Below are positions 36,688-46,905 of a stretch of 64,000 bases of DNA, piece by piece. The first letter of the stretch is position 1. Each line of letters starts with the position of its first letter. Location: NCBI GenBank assembly GCA_000827325.1, contig KN832870.1, positions 5,456,001 to 5,520,000 of the forward strand, written 5' to 3'. The position numbers and the translations under genes are program-made. The notes beneath the pieces were generated by a model that did not search any database, had not been told where the DNA came from, and worked only from the letters and a program-made list of their open reading frames with translations. Origin of the DNA: Oidiodendron maius Zn. Lineage: Eukaryota; Ascomycota; Leotiomycetes; Myxotrichaceae.

Positions 36688-36821
36688 GTTGCCAAAGGAC
36701 AATAGCCCTCCAACAAGCATGTCTGGGCATATATATGTTGAGTCAACACACTCCATAGAGGCTGATGCGAATTGAAAATAACCAAATCCAACTGGCCAAA
36801 TTTTCCTTAAAGCGGTCAAAA

Positions 36822-37742
36822 TTATCCAATTTTACTCTCCAAGCTCTTCAGAAAATCCGCAACCTGAGCATAAGCTTCCCGACCAGCCTCCATCTGGTTT
36901 TCTCGCTTCTTATTCTTGTCAAAGCCGTGATCACAATCCTCCATCCGCCTTACCACTATATTCCTACCGCTTGCATGGCCTTCTTTCTTGATTCTCTCAG
37001 CCAGCGCTTCCATATCTGTGGCAGAAACGTCATGGTCCGCCGTAAATATTAGCATTTCCTGGGGGAAGTTGGTAGTATCAGCAAAAGCTGGCGAGATTCG
37101 GGGGTCTCGGGCATCTTTTCCACGTATGTAAGCCTCACGGAAGACCTTCGTCCAGAACGACGGTCGTTCTCTACCGGGCACGGGAGCCTTTCTCTCCCCC
37201 GGATCTCCAGCCATGCTAGGGGACGGATAGAATCCGATGAGGGACTCAAATGTACCCCGGGGAAACAGGGTCGAGGTGACAAGTGCAAGGGTGCCACCCG
37301 ACGAGAATCCGCACAAGGAGACGTGCGACGTCTGGTACTTGTCCGGGTGGCCAAGCAGATATTGCACGGCGTCCTCGGCGTCGTTAACCGCCGCGGGAAA
37401 AGGGTTCTCTGGTGCCACACGGTACTGGACGTCAAGAACTACGTGGCTGGAGTGCGTGGCAACGAACCGGCAGAAACGGTCGTCAGCACCATGATATTGG
37501 AGAGCAAACCCACTGCCATAGAAATTGATCAGCACGGGATACGGCTCCCCTCCAGCGCTTCTTGCCACCCCGCTGGGGTTGTAGACATGAATCTTGATGG
37601 TCCGCCCCTTGTCGCGAGATGGGATCCTCAAAACCGAGTCGGGCTTGGGTGCTGGTAACGGAACGAGGAGTCTCACAAGGAGGCGAAGAGACGAAATAAG
37701 GAATTTGAGGCGCAGATAGCGCAAGAAGTCGAACAGACCCAT
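36822..37742 (-). CDS. HSL-family alpha/beta hydrolase (esterase/lipase), altered oxyanion motif
   Basis: Single exon, 306 aa from the ATG at 37742 (MGLFDFLRYLR); the frame is open further upstream but without an ATG. Family blocks: VLINFYGSGFALQ, LDVQYRVAPENPFPAAVND, the elbow SLCGFSSGGTLAL with the nucleophile, FTADHDV with the acid, and MEDCDHGFD with the histidine. The triad is complete. The oxyanion-hole motif, normally HGGG or HGSGF, reads YGSGF: a tyrosine replaces the first histidine. An N-terminal hydrophobic/basic segment (LKFLISSLRLLVRLLV) may anchor it to a membrane. C/G-rich codon use sets it apart from the A+T-rich neighbours. Substrate unknown. Confidence 0.88.
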   Translation of the reverse strand: MGLFDFLRYLRLKFLISSLRLLVRLLVPLPAPKPDSVLRIPSRDKGRTIKIHVYNPSGVARSAGGEPYPVLINFYGSGFALQYHGADDRFCRFVATHSSHVVLDVQYRVAPENPFPAAVNDAEDAVQYLLGHPDKYQTSHVSLCGFSSGGTLALVTSTLFPRGTFESLIGFYPSPSMAGDPGERKAPVPGRERPSFWTKVFREAYIRGKDARDPRISPAFADTTNFPQEMLIFTADHDVSATDMEALAERIKKEGHASGRNIVVRRMEDCDHGFDKNKKRENQMEAGREAYAQVADFLKSLESKIG

Positions 37743-38226
37743 CGTCGAGGTGATGATCGCGTTTCGCCTGCCCTCGTACTCCCCGCGTTGGTGCAATAAT
37801 GCCCTTAGTTACTGATAGAACGCAGCTTGAGCAGTAGATAAATAGGCATCGATAAGTGTTGGTATAAAGTTTATAGTAAGTATACCCTATAAATTTAGTG
37901 AGTGCAGCCTAAAGCTAAATGGATGACTAATGCTCGCACCACCTGTAGCCTAGAAGGGTAATTGATATGCGGTGGTGCGATCGGGAGCTGTTCTCAAGCT
38001 GGATGCAACATTTCCCACCCGGAAGGCTCTCCACTCTCAACAACATTCAATTCATACCCAACAGGCTCTTGGATATCTTGGCTGCATTTACATCCGAGCA
38101 GGTTGACCTAGCTACTCACAATCACAACGCAACAGAGTCAGCTGGCGATATTCGACGCGCGTACTCTAGAGGCATCTCCCCTTCAAACTATTCGATATTC
38201 CGATTGTCTCTCAAGTAGCTGCCATT

Positions 38227-40304
38227 ATGCGACTCTTGCAAACAGCAACCTTACAATTGGAAGAATTCTTCGCGAGTAGTGCAATCGATCAGAGGCTAGA
38301 AAACCAAAGAATTCCTAAATACGCCATACTCTCCCACACATGTGAGTTGGCCAAGGCTAATAGTTCCCTTGTATGGGAAAAAGTCTCCGCAATAGCCCGT
38401 AGTTCAAACAGAATAAAAATGTCAATCTTGCTGCAAGCAATCCTGAGTTGTACAGAAATGTTAACCGGCTGACTTCTCCACTCTATTAGGGGGCTTTGAA
38501 GAAATCACCTTTCAGGATATCACGGGAGATAAAACCATTATACAGCACAAAGCTGGATTTAACAAAGTTCGAGACAGTTGCAGACAAGCTCGCGCTGATG
38601 GTTATGCATATATTTGGATCGACACATGCTGCATCGATAAGACAAGCTCTGCCGAATTATCCGAGGCTGTAAATTCGATGTATCAATGGTACAAAGACTC
38701 TGCAATTTGCTATGCATATCTTTCCGATGTTCTTATATATCCCGAGGCCCCAAATTCAACCCACCACCCTCAGCAACCATTTTACGCAGAAGATGGTATG
38801 CAATACAGCTCATCACCTTCCTTCTCCCGCTGGTTTTCGCGAGGATGGACATTGCAAGAACTCCTGGCTCCGGCCAAGCTCCAATTCTTTGATAAGAGCT
38901 GGAATTCCATCGGGATGAAAGAAGATCATATGAACGTCATTTCAGTAATTACCAACATCGACCTATTTGCCTTAAATGGAGGGGATTTGCGACGACTAAG
39001 CATTGCTCGCCGGATGTCATGGGCTGCCAATCGTCAGACTACCCGTATCGAAGACATGGCGTACTGTTTGCTCGGAATATTCGGTATCAACATGCCACTA
39101 TTATATGGAGAGGGCGCCAAGGCCTTTATTCGTCTGCAAGAAGAAATATTGAAGATCTCAAACGACCAGTCGCTCTTTGCCTGGAAGTATCCAATCATCG
39201 AATTCTATCGAGACGAGTATTCAGAAGATTTCAAGCTTCAGGGGCTTTTGGCGCCCACCCCAGAGCTCTTCCGGCATTCCGATACTATTTCACAATTCTA
39301 TTCCGAAACTGCAGGACGTGCCTTTCCAGTATCTACCAATAAAGGAATCCAGGTTGAATTCTTGATGTGTCAGGATATGGGTTACCCATCTGGGTTGGTG
39401 TATTTAGCGATATTGAACTGTCCTGTTGGGCATGTTCCCGGACGGCTACCAGCAATTCATCTAAAACAACTTTCTCCCAGCAGCGAGCAGTATACACGTG
39501 TTGATACGTCTCAACTCTTCATGTTCAGCTCCTATGACTCCGCGGGTCGGATCGAGTTAGAGGGTTTCGACCCAAGGAAGCCGCAGCGTCAGTTGGTAGA
39601 GATTCGTTCAAGTAAGTATGTTTTTGTTAGCACGTTTTTAATTTTTATGCTAACGTTTCTGGGATGTAGGGACTTTGTACTCGGACTGGACTGTCCAGAC
39701 CATCTTCATAAAACAAGATACTCAGTTTGCGTTACCGCCCGGATTCTGGTTGGTAATTCCTGAACCCTTTTCTGATTCCGACATGGTGGTTATTCAAGCA
39801 CATCCACGGGACCTTTGGGATCCAACAACTAGGTTCCTGCAACCTCAGGTTGATTTCAAACAAGGGCTAGGGGCTTTGGAAGCCAGGAAATTGGGTGCAT
39901 TTCTCATCAGATGGGAGCAATTTAGTATAGAGACTGAGCGGCAGATCACTTACTGCGTTCTTATTTTTGGGATTACCTGCAGCGGTTTCGTTCCCTGGTG
40001 CTATATAAGCCCTGCAATAGGATTTAATAAGGAGCTTTATCAGCAGATGAGTTTGGGGCCTCGGGAGCAAGCTGATTATTTCCAACAGCCTCGGACCAAT
40101 ACCTATCTGCAGCACGAATTTGATAACTTTCGTGTCGATCCTTTCTCAATTGGTATGGATCTGGAGGACTCCAGAAGACACGTACATATTTGCAAAGATC
40201 TGCAGCTAGCTACTATAGCTGAACTTAGAATTGTTTCGGGGAAGGAAGTTTATCTGCTTCACTTACTCACCATGTCGAAATATCTAGATAGATGGTCCAG
40301 TTAA
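38227..40304 (+). CDS. HET-domain protein, HET-D/E-like N-terminal type
   Basis: Exons 38227-38341, 38490-39611 and 39670-40304 give 623 aa. It begins MRLLQTATLQLEEF and has the HET-D/E style domain: YAILSHTW, an intron, GFEEITFQDI, AYIWIDTCCIDKTSSAELSE, SMYQWYKDSAICYAYLSDV, SRWFSRGWTLQELLAP, RRMSWAANRQTTRIEDMAY and LLGIFGINMPLLYGEG. The 148-nt first intron splits the tryptophan of SHTW. After about residue 260 there is no NACHT or WD40, only a 360-residue tail of unknown fold with the blocks YLAILNCPVGHV and GFWLVIPEP. It is close in the HET domain to the receptor at 55296-59465, so it could act as a partner executing domain, as known for stand-alone HET proteins in other fungi; that is inference. 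Confidence 0.9.
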
Positions 40305-40379
40305 TCGAATGTCAGAAGTTGCGAATTCTAGTTGCTAAAATTTATATGATAAAAAAGCATCTCTAAAATTGCTCCCATG

Positions 40380-41000
40380 GAATATTTGAAATGATTCCCA
40401 AATACTTATAACACTATATTAAAAAAAAAAACGAACTAATATTGAGGAGTTACTTTATTCTTTTAATTAAGAAAATAAACTTTATTAATTTTAAATTATA
40501 ACTTAAGTATTTAAAATGATATATATATTAATTATATATAATAAAGTCTTATTATAAGAGTCGAAGTAGCCTATTATATTTTAACTTCTAAGACTAGATT
40601 ACTATTATATAAGCTCTTTAATAAGAAGGACTTAAATCTGCTCTAGCAGGAATTTAAAAGGGAGCAGAAACGGATTCTCGCTAAAATTCAGGAAACTATA
40701 GCTGGGCATATAGGAGGCCAAATAGGTACTATATTATAATACACTGGCTAACTCAGGCATCCTCAGGATGCTTAGGCTTGCTCGGGCTTGCTCAGGCTCT
40801 GCTCCAGTATGCTCAACCTCGGCTCAGGTTAAGGCAGCAGTTGCTACGTCTGTAGACTAAAACAGAACCAGCGAAAGAGAAAACTAATCCTAAGTCTCTA
40901 GGTATCCGGAAGCTAGTCTAGTTTTAGTGCTAAGTAACTAACTTAAATGCTAATACTAAAGCCCTAAAGACTAATATAATGGGCTGTATGAAGGAGAACA
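40380..41000. repeat. A+T-rich degraded repeat, RIP-like
   Basis: Strikingly TA-rich DNA (runs such as TATATATTAATTATATATAAT) with few CpG, followed at 40745-40835 by degenerate GCTCAGG-type units. It looks like an old repeat hit by C-to-T mutation. A short stretch near 40640-40730 has a coiled-coil-like, lysine/glutamate-rich reading that might be an ancient retroelement piece. Family and ends cannot be set. Confidence 0.4.
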
Positions 41001-41747
41001 TGTTATAGATGCTGAAACCACTTGATTTGAGTCATCTAAGACTGTATTTAGAATTCTAGCTTAGTCATGAAGTATAAAGGTGGTGGTTGAACCCAGCTTT
41101 AGATATACAGAGCATTTTTGCCTGAAAATCGAAGCTATCACGTGCGCTTAAATTAAGCCCCTCTCTGCCATACGCGTAGAGCTCGGGGTTATCCATTTTC
41201 AGGGCCACATTTCATTCCGAGAGAAGGCACGTCCTTATTCTTGGCGTGGTGCTAGTGTGGGACCTAGAGTGGGGGACCTTTAAGGGAGGATTTCGACTCC
41301 TAGGATAGTTAGCTGACTACTTCATTGGAGAATCAGGCTCCGAGTTCACAGATGAACCCGGTTTTCCGCTTTTGCTCCATCCAAAAACACCTTTTAATGT
41401 TAGTCCAGATCAAGTCTTGATAGCTATAGTGATTGTGTTTTCACTTCCCCACACCGAGCATCTCAGTCGGATCGAGTTCAGGTCTAGATCACACGGCATG
41501 GAGACACGCTGGCCAGTTGCACGTGTGGGACCGTAATACGTGGTGGGGTTGTACCTACCCCGCAGCAGACTACCACTCTTTACGATGGCCAGCGAGCTCC
41601 ACCCCGAACTCCATCCGTTCGCGGCCAGGAAGCTTAGAGTTTAATTTTGTCATAATATATGAGCAGTGGTTTCGTAGTCTTCTGAGACCGAATTGTGGAA
41701 GTTCTCTACGTCATCTCTTCGCACTTTTCCGTCACAAATTCTTTACC

Positions 41748-43068
41748 ATGACAAAAATAAAAAGTATTGAATATTTCCGCGTCAAGCCTCGCTGGCTTTT
41801 CGTGCTCATTAAGGACGAATCTGGTGGATATGGATGGGGCGAGGCAACGCTTGAAGGCCATTCACTAGCTGTGGAGGGAGCACTAGATGAGATGATTGTT
41901 CGCCTCTTGGGTTCTGAAGCAGAGTAAGCTCTAGTCAATGTCCTTTCGTATATTTTGAGCTTTGCTAATAGAAGTAGCGACATCGAACATATCTGGCAAA
42001 CGATCTGGCGGCATGGATTCTACCGTGGCGGTCCTGTCTTCATGTCTGCTCTCTCCGGTATCGATATCGCCCTTTGGGATCTCAAGGGTATGTCAAGGAA
42101 CAAACGGGAATGTATTTCAATCATCGAGAGTATCGCTGACAGTTTTATTTGTAGCTCGTAACTTGAAGGTGCCTGTCTATCAGCTTCTTGGTGGCAAAGT
42201 GCGCAACAAGGTCCAAGTTTATGCGTGGATTGGTGGAGATCGACCAAAAGACATTGAAATAGCAGCGTAAGTTTTTAGCCCATCTAATTTCATCTGGCTA
42301 ATAATACATCCTAGAAAAGCACGTATTTCACAGGGTCTTAAGTGCATCAAAATGAATGCCACAGAAGGCGTAAATTGGCTTGATTCGCCGTCAGTACTCG
42401 ACTCCTGCGTTGAGCGACTGAAGGCGGTCAAGTCTCTAGGCTTGGACGCTGGATTGGACTTCCATGGCCGCTTGCACAAGCCCATGGCAAAACAATTAGC
42501 CAAGGCTCTTGAACCCATCCGCCCTCTATTTATTGAGGAGCCTCTCCTTGTTGAGCATCCGGAAGCTTTAAAACTTCTCGCCGGTCAGACCACTATTCCC
42601 ATCGCATTTGGCGAACGATTATACACGAGATGGGATGTTAAGAGATTCCTCGAAGATAGCACAGTCGATATTCTTCAGCCTGATATTGCACATGCAGGTG
42701 GCATATCTGAGACTCGTCGCATAGCTATAATGGCCGAGGCATACGATGTGGGTATTGCACCACACTGCCCGCTTGGACCAATTGCCTTTGCTGCATCTAT
42801 GCAGATCGCGCTATCGACACCAAATTTTGTCATCTGTGAGATGAGTTTAGGAATGCATTATAATGTGGAAGCTGGAGATATTGATCTCACTTCGTATTTG
42901 GTAGATGAAAGTGTCTTTGACATCAAGGACGGATATGTCATGGCCCCCACTGGAATTGGCCTCGGAATCGAGATCAATGATGAGATGGTGCGGAAGATAG
43001 CGAAAGACACGGAACCATGGCAACCAAAAAGCTTTTTCGGTCCAGATGGGGCAATTCGGGAATGGTAA
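41748..43068 (+). CDS. Enolase-superfamily dehydratase, D-galactonate dehydratase (DgoD)-like
   Basis: Removes water from a sugar acid to give the 2-keto-3-deoxy acid. Exons 41748-41923, 41972-42087, 42155-42266 and 42315-43068 give 385 aa, the length of E. coli DgoD, which it resembles throughout. Matching blocks: [66 protein letters not shown] (metal Asp and catalytic His), LFIEEPLL (metal Glu), [12 protein letters not shown] (metal Glu), [14 protein letters not shown] and [13 protein letters not shown] (catalytic His). All metal ligands and both histidines are present. Its partners in the window are the DapA-family aldolase at 30362 and the KduD-like SDR downstream. The upstream 500 bp hold three GTGGGG hexamers (41269, 41447 reversed, 41543). 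Substrate is inferred from family resemblance. Confidence 0.95.
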
Positions 43069-43078
43069 ACCGAAGCAG

Positions 43079-43110
43079 GTAATAGAACAGAATAGAACAG
43101 AACAGAACAA
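43079..43110 (+). repeat. AATAGAACAG microsatellite after the dehydratase stop
   Basis: GTAATAGAACAG, AATAGAACAG and AACAGAACAA follow one another directly downstream of the dehydratase stop codon. Confidence 0.6.
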
Positions 43111-43281
43111 ACTGCGTGTTATAAACTTTGAATTAGAGTTGCTATTTAGTAGAATTATGTTTACTCAGTATTTGATTGTGTAATCTTACTTATACATTTG
43201 TGAGAATATATGCCAAATATGCAATTCATCGAATGTCTCAGACGGCGTTCATCATAGGTATATGCATTGCAATATAAACTA

Positions 43282-43464
43282 CAGTAGAACCTCGATATAA
43301 GAATCCTCGATATAAGAATACTCCACAAAAAACCTCTATATTCTTACGTGATACAAAGGTCCCGAAATAGTATTTGGGTGTAAAAGTTTCTCGATATAAA
43401 AATACCTCAGTATATTCTTATAAATTTTAGGTCCCGATCGTATTCTTATATTGAAGTTCTACTG
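43282..43464. mobile_element. 183-bp pogo-type MITE with TA target duplication
   Basis: The left end CAGTAGAACCTCGATATAAG and the right end (complement CAGTAGAACTTCAATATAAG) form terminal inverted repeats of about 22 bp, flanked on both sides by TA (43280-43281 and 43465-43466). The start CAGTAGAACC is typical of pogo/Emigrant-like Tc1-mariner MITEs. The left side has a tandem copy of CTCGATATAAGAAT. It has no coding capacity and sits between the dehydratase and SDR genes. Confidence 0.8.
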
Positions 43465-43517
43465 TAATCTAAGTCCTGTTTATATTATTCACTGACTGCA
43501 AGATTATTTATATTCAA

Positions 43518-44451
43518 CTACCGTCCCATCCAGCCTCCGTCTACAGTTAGAATCTCTCCAGAGACGTACAAACTCGCAGCACTAGCCAGGAACACGACAG
43601 CTCCCTGAAAATCCTCTGGTGTGCCCCAACGGCCTGCTGGAATTCTTGCCAGAATACTCGCTGCCCGATCTTGGTCCGCAATCAATGCCTCGTTCATATC
43701 TGTTGCGACATATCCCGGTGCAATTGCATTTACATTAACTCCTTTTGACGCCCATTCATTTGACAGAGCCTTGGTCAGCTGTGCTACTCCTCCCTTTGCT
43801 GAGGCATATGCTGGAACTGTAAGGCCTCCCTGGAAAGAAACCAGGGAAGCTACATTGATTATGCTTCCACGGTGGCCGGATTCCGTGCTCCGAGTGAGCA
43901 TATAAGCTCCAAAATCGCGACACAGTGTGAAGACAGTAGATAGGTTGACTTGGAGTACCTAGAGGATTTGAGAAATTGGTCAACGATCAATACGTGAGAT
44001 AATAAAGTGGGTTCAAAAGATCAGATTATGTACCTCATCCCAGTCGCTTTTGGGGAAGAGATGACTTGGGTGTCGTCTCTGAATACCGGCGCAATTAACC
44101 AAAATATCAACGTCGTGTCCATCTGCTAAGATTGTCTTTGCCAATATTGAGACGTCTTTGTCAGAAGATAAATCCGCCGAGTAGATATATGCCTTCCGAC
44201 CGACCGACTCTATCTTCTTTTTCGTCTCCAAAACTTTATTGTCTCTCTAGCAGAATACTCATCAGCTCTCTCGGTACTGTACATATTGGCTAGGTAACCA
44301 AGACAGATGATCATACTTGAACAAGAATAATATCAGCCCCAGCCTCCGCAAGGGCTATTGCCATCTGTTCACCAATCCCTCTGGTCGCACCAGTTACGAC
44401 GGCATTCCTCCCTTTGAGTGAAAATAGCCTAGTAAGGATGTTCTCTGCCAT
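43518..44451 (-). CDS. Short-chain dehydrogenase, 2-deoxy-D-gluconate 3-dehydrogenase (KduD)-like
   Basis: NAD(P)-dependent sugar-acid oxidoreductase. Exons 44451-44317, 44246-44034 and 43958-43518 give 262 aa, classical SDR length. Rossmann motif [20 protein letters not shown] (usual NNAG with a Cys), the active-site Ser in [19 protein letters not shown] (Tyr-x-x-x-Lys) and the end DGGWMGR. The run [33 protein letters not shown] and [15 protein letters not shown] closely follows bacterial KduD, which acts on 2-keto-3-deoxygluconate-type compounds. It is convergent with the dehydratase gene. Its upstream region carries two AGCGTGGGG sites. The likely role is a redox step on the deoxy keto acid made by the dehydratase; the substrate is inferred. 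Confidence 0.93.
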
Positions 44452-44598
44452 ATTGGAAGGAAATCGCCGGTTAACTGGATTTGAGTGAGTTTACCGGTGA
44501 TCGGAGATTAAAATAAACCGATCTTGTACACCTACTAATAATGCCATATTTCAAGGATCTCTATCTCAGTGTAGAATCCCATTCTCCACGCGTTTTGA

Positions 44599-44617
44599 AG
44601 CGTGGGGTTACCCCACC
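44599..44617. promoter_or_regulatory. Cluster motif AGCGTGGGG, copy 4, in an inverted pair
   Basis: AGCGTGGGG (44599-44607) runs straight into TTACCCCAC, so GTGGGG-TTA-CCCCAC at 44603-44617 is an inverted repeat suited to a dimer or paired sites. It lies about 150 bp before the SDR ATG at 44451 (minus strand). Confidence 0.5.
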
Positions 44618-44720
44618 TTGTGCCTGAGGACTACTTCGCCCTTTTCCGGAAACGTGGTTTTCCGACGTCGCGGCCCGGAAAAGTAAAGCTGGCAAAATTA
44701 TCCCGGCGTACCGCGCATAC

Positions 44721-44729
44721 CCCCACGCT
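44721..44729 (-). promoter_or_regulatory. Cluster motif AGCGTGGGG, copy 5
   Basis: CCCCACGCT on the plus strand, about 270 bp before the SDR ATG. Second copy in the same upstream region. Confidence 0.5.
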
Positions 44730-44978
44730 AGATGACTAGAAGAATCCTGCGGAGGTGAGGATCAGAGGCCAAAGCGGAAATAAAGGGCATTGGTAGGTCC
44801 TTGGATCAAAATCGCACAGCTCTAAGGGTACCTATAGCGCAAGGAGCATGTCGCTGTTTGACGGCCTTTGGCCCTTGTAGATTCACAAAGTCAATCCAGT
44901 TACATTGCTGAATAAGAGGCAGTTTGTATAAATATGATTTCTACATTAACATATACAAGTAGCCTTGATAAAAAAGCT

Positions 44979-45575
44979 TCAAGACTTCTCTTCGTCACTT
45001 TCATTAATAACGTGCTCGCTTTCCTCACTTGAAGACAGTCCCGCCAAAATCCACACCCGGATCAGATGAGTTTTGTCATTAGTAGAATGATAAATCCAAA
45101 GCTAGACAGTTCCAATAACACCATCATTCCATAAGCCCATCCCGCATTAACCATTGCTATCCACTGGTTAATGTAAAACGCTACACTCACGCCAAAGCTC
45201 ACTCGAAACAAATTCATGCTCACCTCGGCAGGGTTGTGTATAAAGCATTCATTAATATAGTTTACTGTGATGGGAGCTTTAGCGATTCATCCAAATGTAG
45301 TGAATACCGTGCCGAGAGCCAACACGCCCAGGATAGATGGTACAAAAGGCCTGATCCGAAAAAGCCTAGTCCGATGGGATTGAAGACAGCAGGAGCCCAG
45401 AAGTTATAAAGGTGGTGCTCGGGCTTCCAGACGCCCTTGCCAAAGCGGCGACAGAGCCGGAGAGGGAGGCAATTAGATACGGCCTGGCCATCTGCAAGTG
45501 CGGTGACAATTCCAACCAAATATAAAAGGGAAACTGGATAGGGCTGTTAGAAGCTTGTACAACATAAATCAATTA
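44979..45575 (-). pseudogene. Decayed MFS permease, C-terminal part
   Basis: Minus-strand fragments read VWKPEHHLYNFWAPAVFNPI, GLGFFGSGLLYHLSWA and then, in another frame, CFIHNPAEVSMNLFRVSFGV, AFYINQWIAMVNAGWAYG and a charged tail ending NESDEEKS. These are the last loop and four helices of a fungal MFS transporter (PEYRL..GPIGLFIFG..HWA; C-terminal NAFKN-like region). The frame changes and the N-terminal two thirds are missing. It is a dead host gene next to the SDR promoter. Confidence 0.65.
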
Positions 45576-45774
45576 ATATTAGAAGATACTCATATTCTGC
45601 GTTCTGCAAAATGGTAAATCCATAGCCCTCTGCTGTGAGTGGACGTGATCGAGAAATATTCGGTCCTCCCAAAGTTTGTTTCTCATGAAGGGATAAGTAA
45701 GATTACCGAAAACATAGTTGTTGTATGTACCTGATAGATCCTTATCACAGCATCGTCATGCTAAAAGGCTCAGA

Positions 45775-46905
45775 TCCTCATGGGAGTTACCGGTTTTCTG
45801 GGTGCACATATCCTCGCAGATCTTCTTACCAACTCTTAAGTCTCTAAGCTCTTCTGCCTCGTCCGCTCACTCTCTTCCCAGACAGCTCTCGAGCATCTAT
45901 CATTATCTTTGAAGGTTCACTCCCCCCTTCGTTATCTCCCTTCATCCAAAGTCTCTGTCCATTCCGCCTACTTCTCAATCCCCAATCTTGGCCTAGCTCC
46001 AGACATCTACGCAATGCTCAAAAATGAAACGTTTCACATATCCACTGCGTATGGACGGTCAGCTTCTCCATCCCTCTCTTGAGGTTCGTACCACAACTTC
46101 TCGGTTACAAAACCTGCTGTCTCTGTCCCTCTCAACCTCCGCCTCTGGTCCGGCTAATTTTATCTGCTTTTCCGTTTCCGCGGCGCTAGGCACGAAGCCC
46201 CAGCCATCATCCCATCGACACCAATACAAGATCTGTATCAAGTCTCGCTGACAGGCTACGGTCGCTCGAAATCTGTGGCCAAGAAGATCCTGCAACGGGG
46301 CAGCGAGTTCAGCGGTTGAAGGACGATCACGCTGAGAATTGGACAGAGAATGCCGAGTCGAGATTTGGGTGCGAGAAAGCTATGGAATCCGACGGAGATG
46401 ATTCCGTTGCTAATTAGGAGTGCCAATGTTGTGCACTATTGGTCAGATAGAATATCTAGCACAGGTGAAGATGATTGTGAGTGGGGTCGAGATTGGATTC
46501 GCGGCAAAGAGCGTCGTAGATATATGTTATTTTAATGGGCTAGAGGGGAAACAAGACAGCCTGCAGGTGTATAATATCACTCATCCGAGATCATTCTCTT
46601 GGGAACGAGAATTTCTTTCCGCCTTGAAACAATCGGGGATAGAGTTCCGAAAGGTTAGCTATAGAGATTGGGTAGGGTCTTTGAGAGATACAGACGCGGA
46701 CTTGGAGAAAACCCCAGACTCGTAAGTTGCTCTCGTTCTGGAAGGACTAAATTAAGAACGAGGAGAATGCGAAAGGGTTATCAAGTTTGACACTAACCCT
46801 GCAGTTGAGATCAGTCCCGCCTTTAGAGACGCTGCGAGAGTCGTGGACGGCCTGCCTGTAAAGGAAATGGTTAAGGCCTGGAGGGAATTCGGAGTTCCTA
46901 TCTAA
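45775..46905 (+). pseudogene. Decayed thioester-reductase domain of a second NRPS-like enzyme
   Basis: Recognisable pieces in order: ILMGVTGFLGAHILADLLTN (NADPH loop), LFCLVRSLSSQTALEHLS, a shifted frame with IHCVWTVSFSIPLEV, LQNLLSLSLSTSASGPANF and SVSAALGTKPQP, then YGRSK (active site), LRIGQR, WNPTEMIPLLIRSAN and the tail VYNITHPRSFSWEREFLSAL, ending GLPVKEMVKAWREFGVP. Each block lines up with the intact NRPS-like reductase at 22762-26221. There is at least one stop in the first block and several frame changes, and no A or carrier domain is present. It is a truncated, dead relative lying 20 kb from the live gene. Confidence 0.8.

Noticed and set aside
41221-41550. GTGGGG hexamers before the dehydratase as certain regulon sites
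   Set aside because: Three hexamers are present but without the AGCGT extension; GTGGGG alone is common enough elsewhere in the window to be chance.
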